Shown: positions 10,839 to 22,546, counted from the first letter of the stretch. The stretch: 64,000 nt of DNA from Takifugu bimaculatus (GCA_004026145.2 CP034981.1:400471-464470); one strand, 5' to 3'. Notes: a model not told the origin generated them from the sequence alone. Numbers and translations are program-made.

Positions 10839-11527
10839 CACAGTTTGAGAAGAGAGTAGAAAAACTCCCCACATTTATAATGAAACAATGTTTGAACTAT
10901 TCAAGGTTTTTCTATCAAACATTCCTTCAGATGAACAGTTTTTTTCTGTTTTTGTTTTTCAGTGAAGAAGTCCTTTTTTGCATAAATTAAGTCACACTTT
11001 CCACTAATAATCAGTTTTTATATTTGTTAATTCATATTTTCCATCAATAAAGTCATATTTCATGTTCACAGTCATATTTTACATTTCTAATGTCAGGTTT
11101 TACATTAATTGCACTGTTTTACTTTGTTAAAATTGCCTTTTCCATAGTTAATGTAATATATTGTATAAACAAAGTCAGGTCTACCATTATTAAAGTTCTG
11201 TTTTACGTTTATAGTCATGTTTTACATTATTAAAGTCATCTTTTTCATGAATAAAGTCATGTTTTTAATTACATTGCTTACGTTTACTTTCACCTTAATA
11301 GAGTTACTGTCCATTAACAAATTCATGTCATGTTTTACATTAGTTATTTTGTTCTACATTGCTAAAGGTATCTTTTCCATAATTAATGTCAGTTTTTTCA
11401 TGAACAGTAAGCTTTAAAATTACTAAAGTTGTGTTTTACATTTATAAATTCATGTTTTGCATCATTTACATTGTTTGCATTATTAAAGTCATCTTGTGTA
11501 TTCTCAAATTTTCAGAAAAACACTCAC

Positions 11528-11587
11528 GGTCATGTATTTTCAATCGTGTTCCTTGTCCAAACGTTAATTGTCCGGTTCCAACATTCA
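11528..11587 (-). CDS. TRAJ: TRAJ segment, family B
   Basis: Reads NVGTGQLTFGQGTRLKIHD. It lies in the diverged fourth, partial 1,083-bp unit. Donor GTGAGT. Confidence 0.85.
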
Positions 11588-11850
11588 CACACTGACACAC
11601 GTCAGAACGTGAACTCATGAACCTTCTTACTTTTTCATATGTAAAGAAATATTTTTGCTTCTTTTTTTCAGTTTCTTGAATCAAAAATCAAGAATTTTAC
11701 TTTCACAATAAACTGGATATTCATCAATAGTTTTTCATATGGTGATAAAACCTTGACCATCCAAACATTAACTCATAAATCTTTTTGGGTTTTTTTTCTG
11801 ATCAATGGTTAATATTTGAATTGATTTTAAAAATAGTCTGTTTTACTGAC

Positions 11851-11913
11851 CATCACTGATAACCAGTTTGGTTCCTGATCCAAATTGGAGCTTCTGGGTT
11901 CCAGATTGAGTCA
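11851..11913 (-). CDS. TRAJ: TRAJ segment, family A
   Basis: Reads TQSGTQKLQFGSGTKLVISD, the commonest family A form. RSS CACAGTT-12-AGAAAAACT. Confidence 0.87.
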
Positions 11914-12737
11914 CACAGTTTGAGAAGAGAGTAGAAAAACTCCCCACATTTATGGTTGAAAACAAAAACTGACCTGAAATTATTGATTGATAACCGCATC
12001 TTCACATTAATGAAATAATGTTTGAACTACTGGTATGAAAGGTTTTTCTATGAAATATTCCTTCAGGTGAACAGTTTTTTCTGTTTTTGTTTTTCAGTGA
12101 ATAAGACCTATTTTGCACAAATTAAGTCACTCTTTACATTAATAAAATCAAGTTTAACATTTGTTAAATCATATTTTCATCAAAAAGTCATATTTCAGGT
12201 TCACAGTCATATTTTCCATGACTAAAGTCATGTTTTACATTAATTGCATTGTTCTACTTTGTTAAAATTGCCTTTTCCATAGTTTTCATCGTGCCATGTC
12301 TAACATTATTAAAGATAAAGCTCTGTTTTACATTTATAAAGTTATGTTTTATATTAATTGCTTTATTTTACATTGTTAAAGTCTTTTTCATCATTAAAGT
12401 CTTTTGAATTCCATTGTTTAAGTTTTATTTCACCTTAATAGTGATACTGGGCATTGATAAAGTCACGTTTAACATTAGTAAAAATGTGTTTTACATTAAT
12501 AAAGTCAGGTTTTGTATAAATTATACTGTCACATTAATAAATTTGTCTTTTCCCATCATCTGCCATTTTGTTGAGAATGTTACGTTACTTCATGTATCTG
12601 AAGTTACTTCACTTGTTTTTACATTTAGTCATGATTTTTGATGAAGCTCAGATGTAAAATCGTTTCTGTCTGATGTTCGTTGGCATGTGAATCACCGTTA
12701 ACGCACTTTAAAACCTCTCAGAATATTACAGACTTAC

Positions 12738-12800
12738 TTGATTCCACCAACACTTTAGTCCCAGAAGCAAAACTGAGTTTATCTCCTCCGTATGAAGACA
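12738..12800 (-). CDS. TRAJ: TRAJ segment, family D (FASGT core)
   Basis: Reads SSYGGDKLSFASGTKVLVES. The core is F-A-S-G-T, so the first Gly of F-G-x-G is Ala; some functional mammalian J segments tolerate this. RSS on plus: CACAACA, 12 bp, ACAAAATCA. Donor GTAAGT, phase 1. It opens every block, followed by C and E, at constant spacing. Confidence 0.85.
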
Positions 12801-12992
12801 CACAACAAACCACTTGAGTACAAAATCAGTTCCTGTGCTGAAGTCTGAACCAGAACAAATATGAAAACACACCATGTCTCCATCTTTATGACTACAAATA
12901 TTCATGCAGAGGAGCCTGTGGAGTCACGGCCTCATTGAAATCCAAATAATAATCATTGTAATCATAATCTTCTGAACAATAAGTGGACTTAC

Positions 12993-13055
12993 TGTCTCGG
13001 ACCATCACTTTGACCCCCTTCCCAAACAAGAACTTCCACCCTCCTGAGCCAGACA
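12993..13055 (-). CDS. TRAJ: TRAJ segment, family C (FGKGV core)
   Basis: Reads SGSGGWKFLFGKGVKVMVRD. Val replaces the usual Thr after F-G-x-G. RSS: CACATTC, 12 bp, ACACAAACT. Donor GTAAGT, phase 1. Block 1a. Confidence 0.85.
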
Positions 13056-13251
13056 CACATTCATTCTTCCTTTGACACAAACTGAACAAGTCTGCTGCTC
13101 ATTTCACTGCTGCTCTTCATCAACCAACACTCAACCATCTGTCCATCTGTCCCTCCATCCATTTGTGAGGACAGAGAACAGGACACTTTGTTTCTGCCAA
13201 AGCTCGTTAACGACAGTGTGACAGAAACCGATTATATGAGGGAAAACTCAC

Positions 13252-13313
13252 TGTTGTTAACGGAAAGTCTGATTCCATTTCCAAACAGGATTGTATTGAT
13301 TCCAGATGAATCA
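13252..13313 (-). CDS. TRAJ: TRAJ segment, family E (FGNGI core)
   Basis: Reads DSSGINTILFGNGIRLSVNN. Ile replaces Thr after F-G-x-G. RSS: CACAATT, 12 bp, ACAAGAACT. Donor GTGAGT, phase 1. All ten family E copies look identical over the coding part. Block 1a. Confidence 0.85.
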
Positions 13314-13753
13314 CACAATTGTTCAGCTCTGAACAAGAACTGTCAAACAATTACAGGTGGAAAGATGTGAACTGGCTTTTTATGGAGTATAACTTTGGTT
13401 TTTATATGTTATACTGTCTTATCAGTCACCTAAGACTTTTAAGACATACACTTACAAAGTTATAAAATAAGTTTTCTAATTTACTTTGAAGACAAATTTA
13501 CTTTTGTCTTCCAGTTATCTGAAATAACCATCATGATTAATACAATCACAAGGTCTGCAGAAAAATCCCAGTTTAACGTAAAAACTGATTTAGTCTTTGC
13601 AGAAATGCTGGAATATTTAGCTGTTTAGAATATACGTCTTTTATGTTTTAGTCTCTTTTTTCTCGGAGCAGCAATAAGTTGATTTTTCATTTTCTTCATC
13701 GATAGTTTGGATTTTAAAAGCAGAAGTTTGTCAGATCTGATTTTTGTACTTAC

Positions 13754-13813
13754 TGCTCTGGATTTGGACTCTGGTTCCATCTCCAAACACAAGTTTAATA
13801 TTTCCAGAAGTCA
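13754..13813 (-). CDS. TRAJ: TRAJ segment, family F
   Basis: Reads TSGNIKLVFGDGTRVQIQS. The RSS is near consensus: perfect heptamer CACAGTG, 12 bp, GCAAAAACC (8 of 9). Donor GTAAGT, phase 1. Family F varies mainly at the residues after SGN and at D/G in the core. Block 1a. Confidence 0.9.
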
Positions 13814-14024
13814 CACAGTGAATTCAACGTGAGCAAAAACCCGCTACAGCAGCTTTGATCTCAGAACGAGCAGAAAGTTCTGACAGCAGAATACCGAAAC
13901 GTCAGAGGTAAATTATATGAACCTGTTTTTAATCGGCCTGTTTTCTAAAATTTTAGCAGAAGGAAACAAAATGTTCCCCGGGTCAATTATTTAAAATGTG
14001 ACTGACCCCGGAGTCACAACTTAC

Positions 14025-14087
14025 TGGTTTCAATGGTTAATCTGGTTCCAGGTCCAAACACCAGTTTAGTTCCTGTTCCAGTATTCA
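14025..14087 (-). CDS. TRAJ: TRAJ segment, family G
   Basis: Reads NTGTGTKLVFGPGTRLTIET. RSS: CACGACG, 12 bp, perfect nonamer ACAAAAACC. Donor GTAAGT, phase 1. Family G (23 copies) is the most variable just before KLVF, by substitution and by whole-codon length change, and comes in two RSS versions (CACGACG or CACGATG). Block 1a. Confidence 0.9.
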
Positions 14088-14381
14088 CACGACGTGACGG
14101 AGCCTGACAAAAACCACATAAACGCCTGCTGCTGCTGGAGTCACGCGTGTGCAAACATGGTTGGTTTTGTCATGAAAAAACTGTCTAATCCCAGTGTTCC
14201 CAGTGGTCATCAGACCACAACCAACGACTCATGTCAAACAATTCAAAACAAGCACAAATACTGATCAATAATCAATCAATAATGTGTTAAACAGTAATTA
14301 ATAATAAGGCAGAGATTAACACGCAAATTAAAACAGTCAGTCAGTTAGTTAAATTGATTTTAAAAAGTCTGTTTTACTGAC

Positions 14382-14444
14382 CATCACTGATAACCAGTTT
14401 GGTTCCTGGTCCAAATTGGAGCTTCTGGGTTCCAGATTGAGTCA
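14382..14444 (-). CDS. TRAJ: TRAJ segment, family A (FGPGT)
   Basis: Reads TQSGTQKLQFGPGTKLVISD, with Pro in the core. Standard family A RSS and donor. Block 1a. Confidence 0.87.
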
Positions 14445-15358
14445 CACAGTTTGAGAAGAGAGTAGAAAAACTCCCCACATTTATGGTTGAAAACAAAAAC
14501 TGATCTGAAATTATTGATTGACAACAGCATCTTCACATTAATGAAATAATGTTTGAACTATTAAAGGTTTTTCTATCAAACATTCCTTCAGATGAAAATA
14601 TTTTTCTGTTTATGTTTTTCAGCGAAGAAGTCCTATTTTGCATAAATTAAGTTACGCTTTCCACTAATAATCAGTTTTTATATTTGTTAAATCATATTTT
14701 CCATCAAAAAAGTCATATTTCACATTCGCAGTCATATTTTACATTACTAAAGTCATGTTTTACATTAATTGCATTGTTCTACTTATCCATAATTCAATGT
14801 CTAACATAAAAGTTAAAGTTCTCTTTTACATTTATAAAGTCAAGTTTTACCATTTGTTAATTCATATTTTCCATCAATAAAGTCATATTTCATGTTCACA
14901 GTCATATTTTACATTTCTAATGTCCGGTTTTACATTAATTGCATTGTTTTACTTTGTTAAAATTGCCTTTTCCATAGTTAATGTGATATTTTGCATAAAC
15001 AAAGTCAGGTCTAACATTATTAAAGTTCTGTTTTACATTTATAAAGTCATGTTTTACATTATTAAAGTCATCTTTTTCATGAATAAAGTCATGTTTTAAA
15101 TTACATTGCTTATGTTTACTTTCACCTTAATAGAGTTACTGTCCATGAACAAATTCATGTCATGTTTTACATTAGTTATTTTGTTCTACATTGTTAAAGG
15201 TGTCTTTTTATAATAAATGTCAGTTTTTGCATCAACAGTAAGCTTTAAAATTACTAAAGTTGTGTTTTACATTCATAAATTCATGTTTTACATCATTTAC
15301 ATTGTTTGCATTATTAAAGTCATCTTGTGTATTCTCAAATGTTCAGAAAAACACTCAC

Positions 15359-15418
15359 GGTCATGTATTTTCAGTCGTGTTCCTTGTCCAAACGTTATTT
15401 GTCTGGTTCCAACATTCA
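15359..15418 (-). CDS. TRAJ: TRAJ segment, family B
   Basis: Reads NVGTRQITFGQGTRLKIHD, with Ile instead of Leu before TF. Only blocks 1a and 2a of the higher-order repeat carry a B segment. Confidence 0.85.
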
Positions 15419-15679
15419 CACACTGACACACGTCAGAACGTGAACTCATGAACCTTCTTACTTTTTCATATGTAAAGAAATATTTTTGCTTCTTTTTTTC
15501 AGTTTCTTGAATCAAAAATCAAGAATTTTACTTTCACAATAAACTGGATATTCATCAATAGTTTTTCATATGGTGATAAAACCTTGACCATCCAAACATT
15601 AACTCATAAATCTTTTTGGTTTTTTTTTCTGATCAATTGTTAATATTTGAATTGATTTTAAAAAGTCTGTTTTACTGAC

Positions 15680-15742
15680 CATCACTGATAACCAGTTTGG
15701 TTCCTGATCCAAATTGGAGCTTCTGGGTTCCAGATTGAGTCA
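15680..15742 (-). CDS. TRAJ: TRAJ segment, family A (FGSGT)
   Basis: Reads TQSGTQKLQFGSGTKLVISD. Last J of block 1a. Confidence 0.87.
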
Positions 15743-16571
15743 CACAGTTTGAGAAGAGAGTAGAAAAACTCCCCACATTTATGGTTGAAAACAAAAACTG
15801 ATCTGAAATTATTGATTGACAACAGCATCTTCACATTAATGAAATAATGTTTGAACTATTAAAGGTTTTTCTATCAAACATTCATTCAGATGAAAAAAAA
15901 TTTCTGTTTATGTTTTTCAACAAAGAAGTCCTATTTTGCATAAATTATGTCACTCTTTACATTAATAAAATCAAGTTTAACATTTGTTAAATCATATTTT
16001 CATCAAAAAGTCATATTTCAGGTTCACAGTCATATTTTCCATGACTAAAGTCATGTTTTACATTAATTGCATTGTTCTACTTTGTTAAAATTGCCTTTTC
16101 CATAGTTTTCATCGTGCAATATCTAACATTATTAAAGATAAAGCTCTGTTTTACATTTATAAAGTCATGTTTTATATTAATTGCTTTATTTTACATTGTT
16201 AAAGTCTTTTTCGTCTTTTTCATAATTAAAGTCTGTTTTGAATTCCATTGTTTAAGTTTTGTTTCACCTTAATAGTGGTACTGTGCATTAATAAAGTCAC
16301 GTTTAATATTAGTAAAAATGTGTTTTACATTAATAAAGTCAGGTTTTGTATAAATTATACTGTCACATTAATAAATTTGTCTTTTCCCATCATCTGCCAT
16401 TTTGTTGAGAATGTTACGTTACTTCATGTATCTGAAGTTACTTCACTTGTTTTTACATTTAGTCATGATTTTTGATGAAGCTCAGATGTAAAATCGTTTC
16501 TGTCTGATGTTCGTTGGCATGTGAATCACCGTTAACGCACTTTAAAACCTCTCAGAATATTACAGACTTAC

Positions 16572-16634
16572 TTGATTCCACCAACACTTTAGTCCCAGAA
16601 GCAAAACTGAATTTAGCTCCTCCGTATGAAGACA
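16572..16634 (-). CDS. TRAJ: TRAJ segment, family D, GGAKF variant
   Basis: Reads SSYGGAKFSFASGTKVLVES; two changes (D to A, L to F) against the copy at 12738, shared only with the b-block copies at 30137 and 42424. Block 1b. Confidence 0.85.
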
Positions 16635-16826
16635 CACAACAAACCACTTGAGTACAAAATCAGTTCCTGTGCTGAAGTCTGAACCAGAACAAATATGAAA
16701 ACACACCATGTCTCCATCTTTATGACTACAAATATTCATGCAGAGGAGCCTGTGGAGTCACGGCCTCATTGAAATCCAAATAATAATCATTGTAATCATA
16801 ATCTTCTGAACAATAAGTGGACTTAC

Positions 16827-16889
16827 TGTCTCGGACCATCACTTTGACCCCCTTCCCAAACAAGAACTTCCACCCTCCTGAGTCAGACA
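16827..16889 (-). CDS. TRAJ: TRAJ segment, family C, SDS variant
   Basis: Reads SDSGGWKFLFGKGVKVMVRD. Asp for Gly marks b blocks (also at 30392 and 42679). Block 1b. Confidence 0.85.
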
Positions 16890-17085
16890 CACATTCATTC
16901 TTCCTTTGACACAAACTGAACAAGTCTGCTGCTCATTTCACTGCTGCTCTTCATCAACCAACACTCAACCATCTGTCCATCTGTCCCTCCATCCATTTGT
17001 GAGGACAGAGAACAGGACACTTTGTTTCTGCCAAAGCTCGTTAACGACAGTGTGACAGAAACCGATTATATGAGGGAAAACTCAC

Positions 17086-17147
17086 TGTTGTTAACGGAAA
17101 GTCTGATTCCATTTCCAAACAGGATTGTATTGATTCCAGATGAATCA
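17086..17147 (-). CDS. TRAJ: TRAJ segment, family E
   Basis: Identical to the copy at 13252. A deletion downstream, with its junction near 17,349 (CTTCCAG joined to TAAGAAAG), has removed the family F segment in this and the other b blocks. Confidence 0.85.
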
Positions 17148-17503
17148 CACAATTGTTCAGCTCTGAACAAGAACTGTCAAACAATTACAGGTGGAAAGAT
17201 GTGAACTGGCTTTTTATGGAGTATAACTTTGGTTTTTATATGTTATACTGTCTTATCAGTCACCTAAGACTTTTAAGACATACACTTACAAAGTTATAAA
17301 ATAAGTTTTCTAATTTACTTTGAAGACAAATTTACTTTTGTCTTCCAGTAAGAAAGTTCTGACAGCAGAATACCGAAACGTCAGAGGTAAATTATATGAA
17401 CCTGTTTTTAATCGGCCTGTTTTCAAAAATTTTAGCAGAAGGAAACAAAATGTTCCCCGGGTCAAATATTTAAAATGTGACTGACCCCGGAGTCACAACT
17501 TAC

Positions 17504-17566
17504 TGGTTTCAATGGTTAATCTGGTTCCAGGTCCAAACACCAGCTTATCTCTTGCTTTAGTATTCA
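17504..17566 (-). CDS. TRAJ: TRAJ segment, family G, NTKARD variant
   Basis: Reads NTKARDKLVFGPGTRLTIET. RSS CACGATG, 12 bp, ACGAAAACC. Block 1b. Confidence 0.87.
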
Positions 17567-17917
17567 CACGATGCGAAGCAGCATGACGAAAACCACATAA
17601 ACGCCTGCTGCTGCTGGAGTCACGCGTGTTTGAGGCACACCAGTTGTTTCTGGTGGTCTTTGTTCCACCAGGGTCTGGGACTGGACCTTCCTGGGAGCCC
17701 TGAGCTGCAGCCTAATCTCAAACACTGTAAAGTTGTGTTGATCTAGAAGGTTCTGATTGAAAACATCACATGAATCACGGATCAATTCATCAATAACAAT
17801 CACCATTCCAGAGAAATGTTGCATCATCCAGCGCTGGCTGTTCACACGGCCAGAAACCCGATAAAAACGGTTTTTCTCACATCATCTGGATCAATGAAGC
17901 AGATCTGGATCACATAC

Positions 17918-17969
17918 TGGGATCACAGGTGATCCTGGTGCCGCTGCCAAAGACGACTTAAACCGTTCG
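17918..17969 (-). pseudogene. TRAJ: TRAJ family H, stop codon before the core
   Basis: Reads RTV-stop-VVFGSGTRITCDP. The F-G-S-G-T core, a GTATGT donor in phase 1 and a 12-bp RSS (CACATCC, 12 bp, ACAAAACTG) are all present, but a TAA lies three codons before the core Phe. A productive join would need at least 12 bases trimmed from the J end. All six family H copies share the stop, so it predates the duplications. It could be a dead J or one usable only after deep trimming. Confidence 0.65.
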
Positions 17970-18306
17970 CACATCCCAAAAGAGCCGAACAAAACTGCCT
18001 TTTCCTGTCAGAGAGGAACTTTGATCACCGTATCGATCAGGACATCGGATTATCGGCTTCTGAGCCATCCGCTTTCTTTTCGCTTTCATCTTTCTGCTTT
18101 ATTCACCTTGAGACCAGTTTTCTTTGATCATTGGTGAACTGGTTGGATCAAATATCTGGAAAAGGTTGAAATCGCCACTGGTTTCACTGGTTGGATTATT
18201 GCTGATTGGGTTCAGATCATAACATCATCTGAACTGATCTGATTTTTCTTTGAAGAGATCAAGTAAAGAAGATTTAAAATGAGAGGAATCGGGCTTCTCA
18301 ACTTAC

Positions 18307-18366
18307 TGGTTTCACTGGTTAATCTGGTTCCAGGTCCAAACACCAGTTTAGTTGCTCCAGTATTCA
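18307..18366 (-). CDS. TRAJ: TRAJ segment, family G, NTGATK variant
   Basis: Reads NTGATKLVFGPGTRLTSET, one codon shorter than the copy at 14025 and ending SET rather than IET. RSS CACGACG, 12 bp, ACAAAAACC. Block 1b. Confidence 0.88.
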
Positions 18367-18689
18367 CACGACGTGACGGAGCCTGACAAAAACCACATAA
18401 ACGCCTGCTGCTGCTGGAGTCACGCGTGTGCAAACATGTTGATTCAATTTACACAGGTTGCGTTTTGGTTGGTTTTGTCATGAAAAAACTGTCTAATCCC
18501 AGTGTTCCCAGTGGTCATCAGACCACAACCAACGACTCATGTCAAACAATTCAAAACATGCACAAATACTGATCAATAATCAATCAATAATGTGTTAAAC
18601 AGTAATTAATAATAAAGCAGAGATTAACACGCAAATTAAAACAGTCACTCAGTCAGTTGAATTGATTTTAAAAAGTCTGTTTTACTGAC

Positions 18690-18752
18690 CATCACTGATA
18701 ACCAGTTTGGTTCCTGATCCAAATTGGAGCTTCTGGGTTCCAGATTGAGTCA
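18690..18752 (-). CDS. TRAJ: TRAJ segment, family A (FGSGT)
   Basis: Reads TQSGTQKLQFGSGTKLVISD. Block 1b. Confidence 0.87.
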
Positions 18753-19805
18753 CACAGTTTGAGAAGAGAGTAGAAAAACTCCCCACATTTATGGTTGAAA
18801 ACAAAAACTGATCTGAAATTATTGATTGACAACAGCATCTTCACATTAATGAAACAATGTTTGAACTATTAAAGGTTTTTTCTATCAAACATTACTTCAG
18901 TTGAACAGTTTTTTCTGTTTATGTTTTTCAGCGAAGAAGTCCTATTTTGCATAAATTAAGTTACGCTTTCCACTAATAATCAGTTTTTATATTTGTTAAA
19001 TCATATTTTCCATCAAAAAAGTCATATTTCACATTCGCAGTCATATTTTACATTACTAAAGTCATGTTTTACATTAATTGCATTGTTCTACTTAACCATA
19101 GTTCAATGTCTAACAGAAAAGTTAAAGTTCTCTTTTACATTTATAAAGTCAAGTTTTACCATTTGTTAATTCATATTTTCCATCAATAAAGTCATATTCC
19201 ATGTTCACAGTCATATTTTACATTTCTAATGTCCGGTTTTACATTAATTGCATTGTTTTACTTTGTTAAAATTGCCTTTTCCATAGTTAATGTGATATTT
19301 TGCATAAACAAAGTCAGGTCTAACATTATTAAAGTTCTGTTTTACATTATTAAAGTCATCTTTTCATGAATAAAGTCATGTTTTGAATTCCATTGTTTAA
19401 GTTTTGTTTCACCTTAATAGTGATACTGTGCATTAATAAAGTCATGTTTAACATTAGTAAAAATGTGTTTTACATTAATAAAGTCAGGTTTTGTAACTTT
19501 TACATTAATCAAGTCAGGTTTTGTATCAATTATACTGTTTACATTAATAAATTTGTCTTCCAGTTATCTGAAATAACCATCATGATTAATACAATCACAA
19601 GGTCTGCAGAAAAATCCCAGTTTAACGTAAAAACTGATTTAGTCTTTGCAGAAATGCTGGAATATTTAGCTGTTTAGAATATACGTCTTTTATGTTTTAG
19701 TCTCTTTTTTCTCAGAGCAACAATAATAAGTTGATTTTTCATTTTCTTCATCGATAGTTTGGATTTTAAAAGCAGAAGGTTGTCAGATCTGATTTTTGTA
19801 CTTAC

Positions 19806-19865
19806 TGCTCTGGATTTGGACTCTGGTTCCACCTCCAAACACAAGTTTATAATTTCCAGAAGTCA
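19806..19865 (-). CDS. TRAJ: TRAJ segment, family F, SGNYKL variant
   Basis: Reads TSGNYKLVFGGGTRVQIQS. RSS and donor as at 13754. Block 1b. Confidence 0.9.
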
Positions 19866-20076
19866 CACAGTGAATTCAACGTGAGCAAAAACCCGCTACA
19901 GCAGCTTTGATCTCAGAACGAGCAGAAAGTTCTGATAGCAAAATACCGAAACGTCAGAGGTAAATTATATGAACCTGTTTTTAATCGGCCTGTTTTCAAA
20001 AATTTTAGCAGAAGGAAACAAAATGTTCCCCGGGTCAAATATTTAAAATGTGACTGACCCCGGAGTCACAACTTAC

Positions 20077-20139
20077 TGGTTTCACTGGTTAATCTGGTTC
20101 CAGGTCCAAACACCAGTTTATTTCCTCCTCCAGTATTCA
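20077..20139 (-). CDS. TRAJ: TRAJ segment, family G, NTGGGNK variant
   Basis: Reads NTGGGNKLVFGPGTRLTSET. RSS CACGATG, 12 bp, ACGAAAACC. Block 1b. Confidence 0.88.
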
Positions 20140-20494
20140 CACGATGCGAAGCAGCATGACGAAAACCACATAAACGCCTGCTGCTGCTGGAGTCACGCGT
20201 GTGCAAACATGTTGATTCAATTTACACAGGTTGCGTTTTGGTTGGTTTTGTCATGAAAAAACTGTCTAATCCCAGTGTTCCCAGTGGTCATCAGACCACA
20301 ACCAATGACTCATGCCAAACAATTCAAAACAAGCACAAATACTGATCAATAATCAATCAATAATGTGTTAAACAGTAATTAATAATAAAGCAGAGATTAA
20401 CACGCAAATTAAATCAGTCAGTCAGTCAGTTACTCAGTCAGTCACTCAGTCAGTCAGTTAGTTAAATTGATTTTAAAAAGTCTGTTTTACTGAC

Positions 20495-20557
20495 CATCAC
20501 TGATAACCAGTTTGGTTCCTGGTCCAAATTGGAGCTTCTGGGTTCCAGATTGAGTCA
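20495..20557 (-). CDS. TRAJ: TRAJ segment, family A (FGPGT)
   Basis: Reads TQSGTQKLQFGPGTKLVISD. A short CAGT-rich tract lies just before it on the plus strand (about 20,417-20,461). Last J of block 1b. Confidence 0.87.
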
Positions 20558-21258
20558 CACAGTTTGAGAAGAGAGTAGAAAAACTCCCCACATTTATGGT
20601 TGAAAACAAAAACTGATCTGAAATTATTGATTGACAACAGCATCTTCACATTAATGAAACAATGTTTGAACTATTAAAGGTTTTTCTATCAAACGTTCCT
20701 TCAGTTGAACAGTTTTTTTCTGTTTTTCAGTGAATAAGACCTATTTTGCACAAATTAAGTCACTCTTTACATTAATAAAATCAAGTTTTACATTTGTTAA
20801 ATCATATTTTCATCAAAAAGTCATATTTCAGGTTCACAGTCATATTTTCCATGACTAAAGTCATGTTTTACATTAATTGCATTATTTTACTTTATTAAAG
20901 TCTTTTTCATCATTAAAGTCTGTTTTGAATTCCATTGTTTAAGTTTTATTTCACCTTAATAGTGATACTGTGCAGTAATAAAGTCACGTTTAACATTAGT
21001 AAAAATGTGTTTTTACATTAATAAAGTCAGGTTTTGTATAAATTATACTGTCACATTAATAAATTTGTCTTTTCCCATCATCTGCCATTTTGTTGAGAAT
21101 GTTACGTTACTTCATGTATCTGAAGTTACTTCACTTGTTTTTACATTTAGTCATGATTTTGATGAAGCTCAGATGTAAAATCGTTTCTGTCTGATGTTCG
21201 TTGGCATGTGAATCACCGTTAACGCACTTTAAAACCTCTCAGAATATTACAGACTTAC

Positions 21259-21321
21259 TTGATTCCACCAACACTTTAGTCCCAGAAGCAAAACTGAGTT
21301 TATCTCCTCCGTATGAAGACA
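21259..21321 (-). CDS. TRAJ: TRAJ segment, family D
   Basis: Reads SSYGGDKLSFASGTKVLVES. First J of block 1c. Confidence 0.85.
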
Positions 21322-21513
21322 CACAACAAACCACTTGAGTACAAAATCAGTTCCTGTGCTGAAGTCTGAACCAGAACAAATATGAAAACACACCATGTCT
21401 CCATCTTTATGACTACAAATATTCATGCAGAGGAGCCTGTGGAGTCACGGCCTCATTGAAATCCAAATAATAATCATTGTAATCATAATCTTCTGAACAA
21501 TAAGTGGACTTAC

Positions 21514-21576
21514 TGTCTCGGACCATCACTTTGACCCCCTTCCCAAACAAGAACTTCCACCCTCCTGAGCCAGACA
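21514..21576 (-). CDS. TRAJ: TRAJ segment, family C
   Basis: Reads SGSGGWKFLFGKGVKVMVRD. Block 1c. Confidence 0.85.
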
Positions 21577-21773
21577 CACATTCATTCTTCCTTTGACACA
21601 AACTGAACAAGTCTGCTGCTCATTTCACTGCTGCTCTTCATCAACCAACACTCAACCATCTGTCCATCTGTCCCTCCATCCATTTGTGAGGACAGAGAAC
21701 AGGACACTTTGTTTTCTGCCAAAGCTCGTTAACGACAGTGTGACAGAAACCGATTATATGAGGGAAAACTCAC

Positions 21774-21835
21774 TGTTGTTAACGGAAAGTCTGATTCCAT
21801 TTCCAAACAGGATTGTATTGATTCCAGATGAATCA
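21774..21835 (-). CDS. TRAJ: TRAJ segment, family E
   Basis: Same coding sequence as at 13252. One extra T in the C-E spacer distinguishes this block (1c). Confidence 0.85.
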
Positions 21836-22275
21836 CACAATTGTTCAGCTCTGAACAAGAACTGTCAAACAATTACAGGTGGAAAGATGTGAACTGGCTT
21901 TTTATGGAGTATAACTTTGGTTTTTATATGTTATACTGTCTTATCAGTCACCTAAGACTTTTAAGACATACACTTACAAAGTTATAAAATAAGTTTTCTA
22001 ATTTACTTTGAAGACAAATTTACTTTTGTCTTCCAGTTATCTGAAATAACCATCATGATTAATACAATCACAAGGTCTGCAGAAAAATCCCAGTTTAACG
22101 TAAAAACTGATTTAGTCTTTGCAGAAATGCTGGAATATTTAGCTGTTTAGAATATACGTCTTTTATGTTTTAGTCTCTTTTTTCTCAGAGCAACAATAAG
22201 TTGATTTTTCATTTTCTTCATCGATAGTTTGGATTTTAAAAGCAGAAGTTTGTCAGATCTGATTTTTGTACTTAC

Positions 22276-22335
22276 TGCTCTGGATTTGGACTCTGGTTCC
22301 ACCTCCAAACACAAATTTATTATTTCCAGAAGTCA
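22276..22335 (-). CDS. TRAJ: TRAJ segment, family F, SGNNKF variant
   Basis: Reads TSGNNKFVFGGGTRVQIQS. Block 1c. Confidence 0.9.
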
Positions 22336-22546
22336 CACAGTGAATTCAACGTGAGCAAAAACCCGCTACAGCAGCTTTGATCTCAGAACGAGCAGAAAGT
22401 TCTGACAGCAGAATACCGAAACGTCAGAGGTAAATTATATGAACCTGTTTTTAATCGGCCTGTTTTCAAAAATTTTAGCAGAAGGAAACAAAATGTTCCC
22501 CGGGTCAATTATTTAAAATGTGACTGACCCCGGAGTCACAACTTAC

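Larger units (their letters stand above)
7778..11200. repeat. 1,083-bp tandem repeat carrying one B and one A TRAJ
   Basis: Three full units (7778-8860, 8861-9943, 9944-11026) and part of a fourth. Matching landmarks recur at exactly 1,083 bp, and units two and three differ by only a few substitutions. Each unit carries a family B J, a family A J and about 500 bp of AT-rich repeat. This is the smallest of three duplication scales in the cluster. Confidence 0.92.

Noticed and set aside
17564..17845. 93-codon minus-strand frame kept in about six copies between families G and H
   Set aside because: It starts inside repeated J-flanking DNA, resembles no family I know, and its retention is explained by recent duplication; the copy at 43409 already differs at its end.
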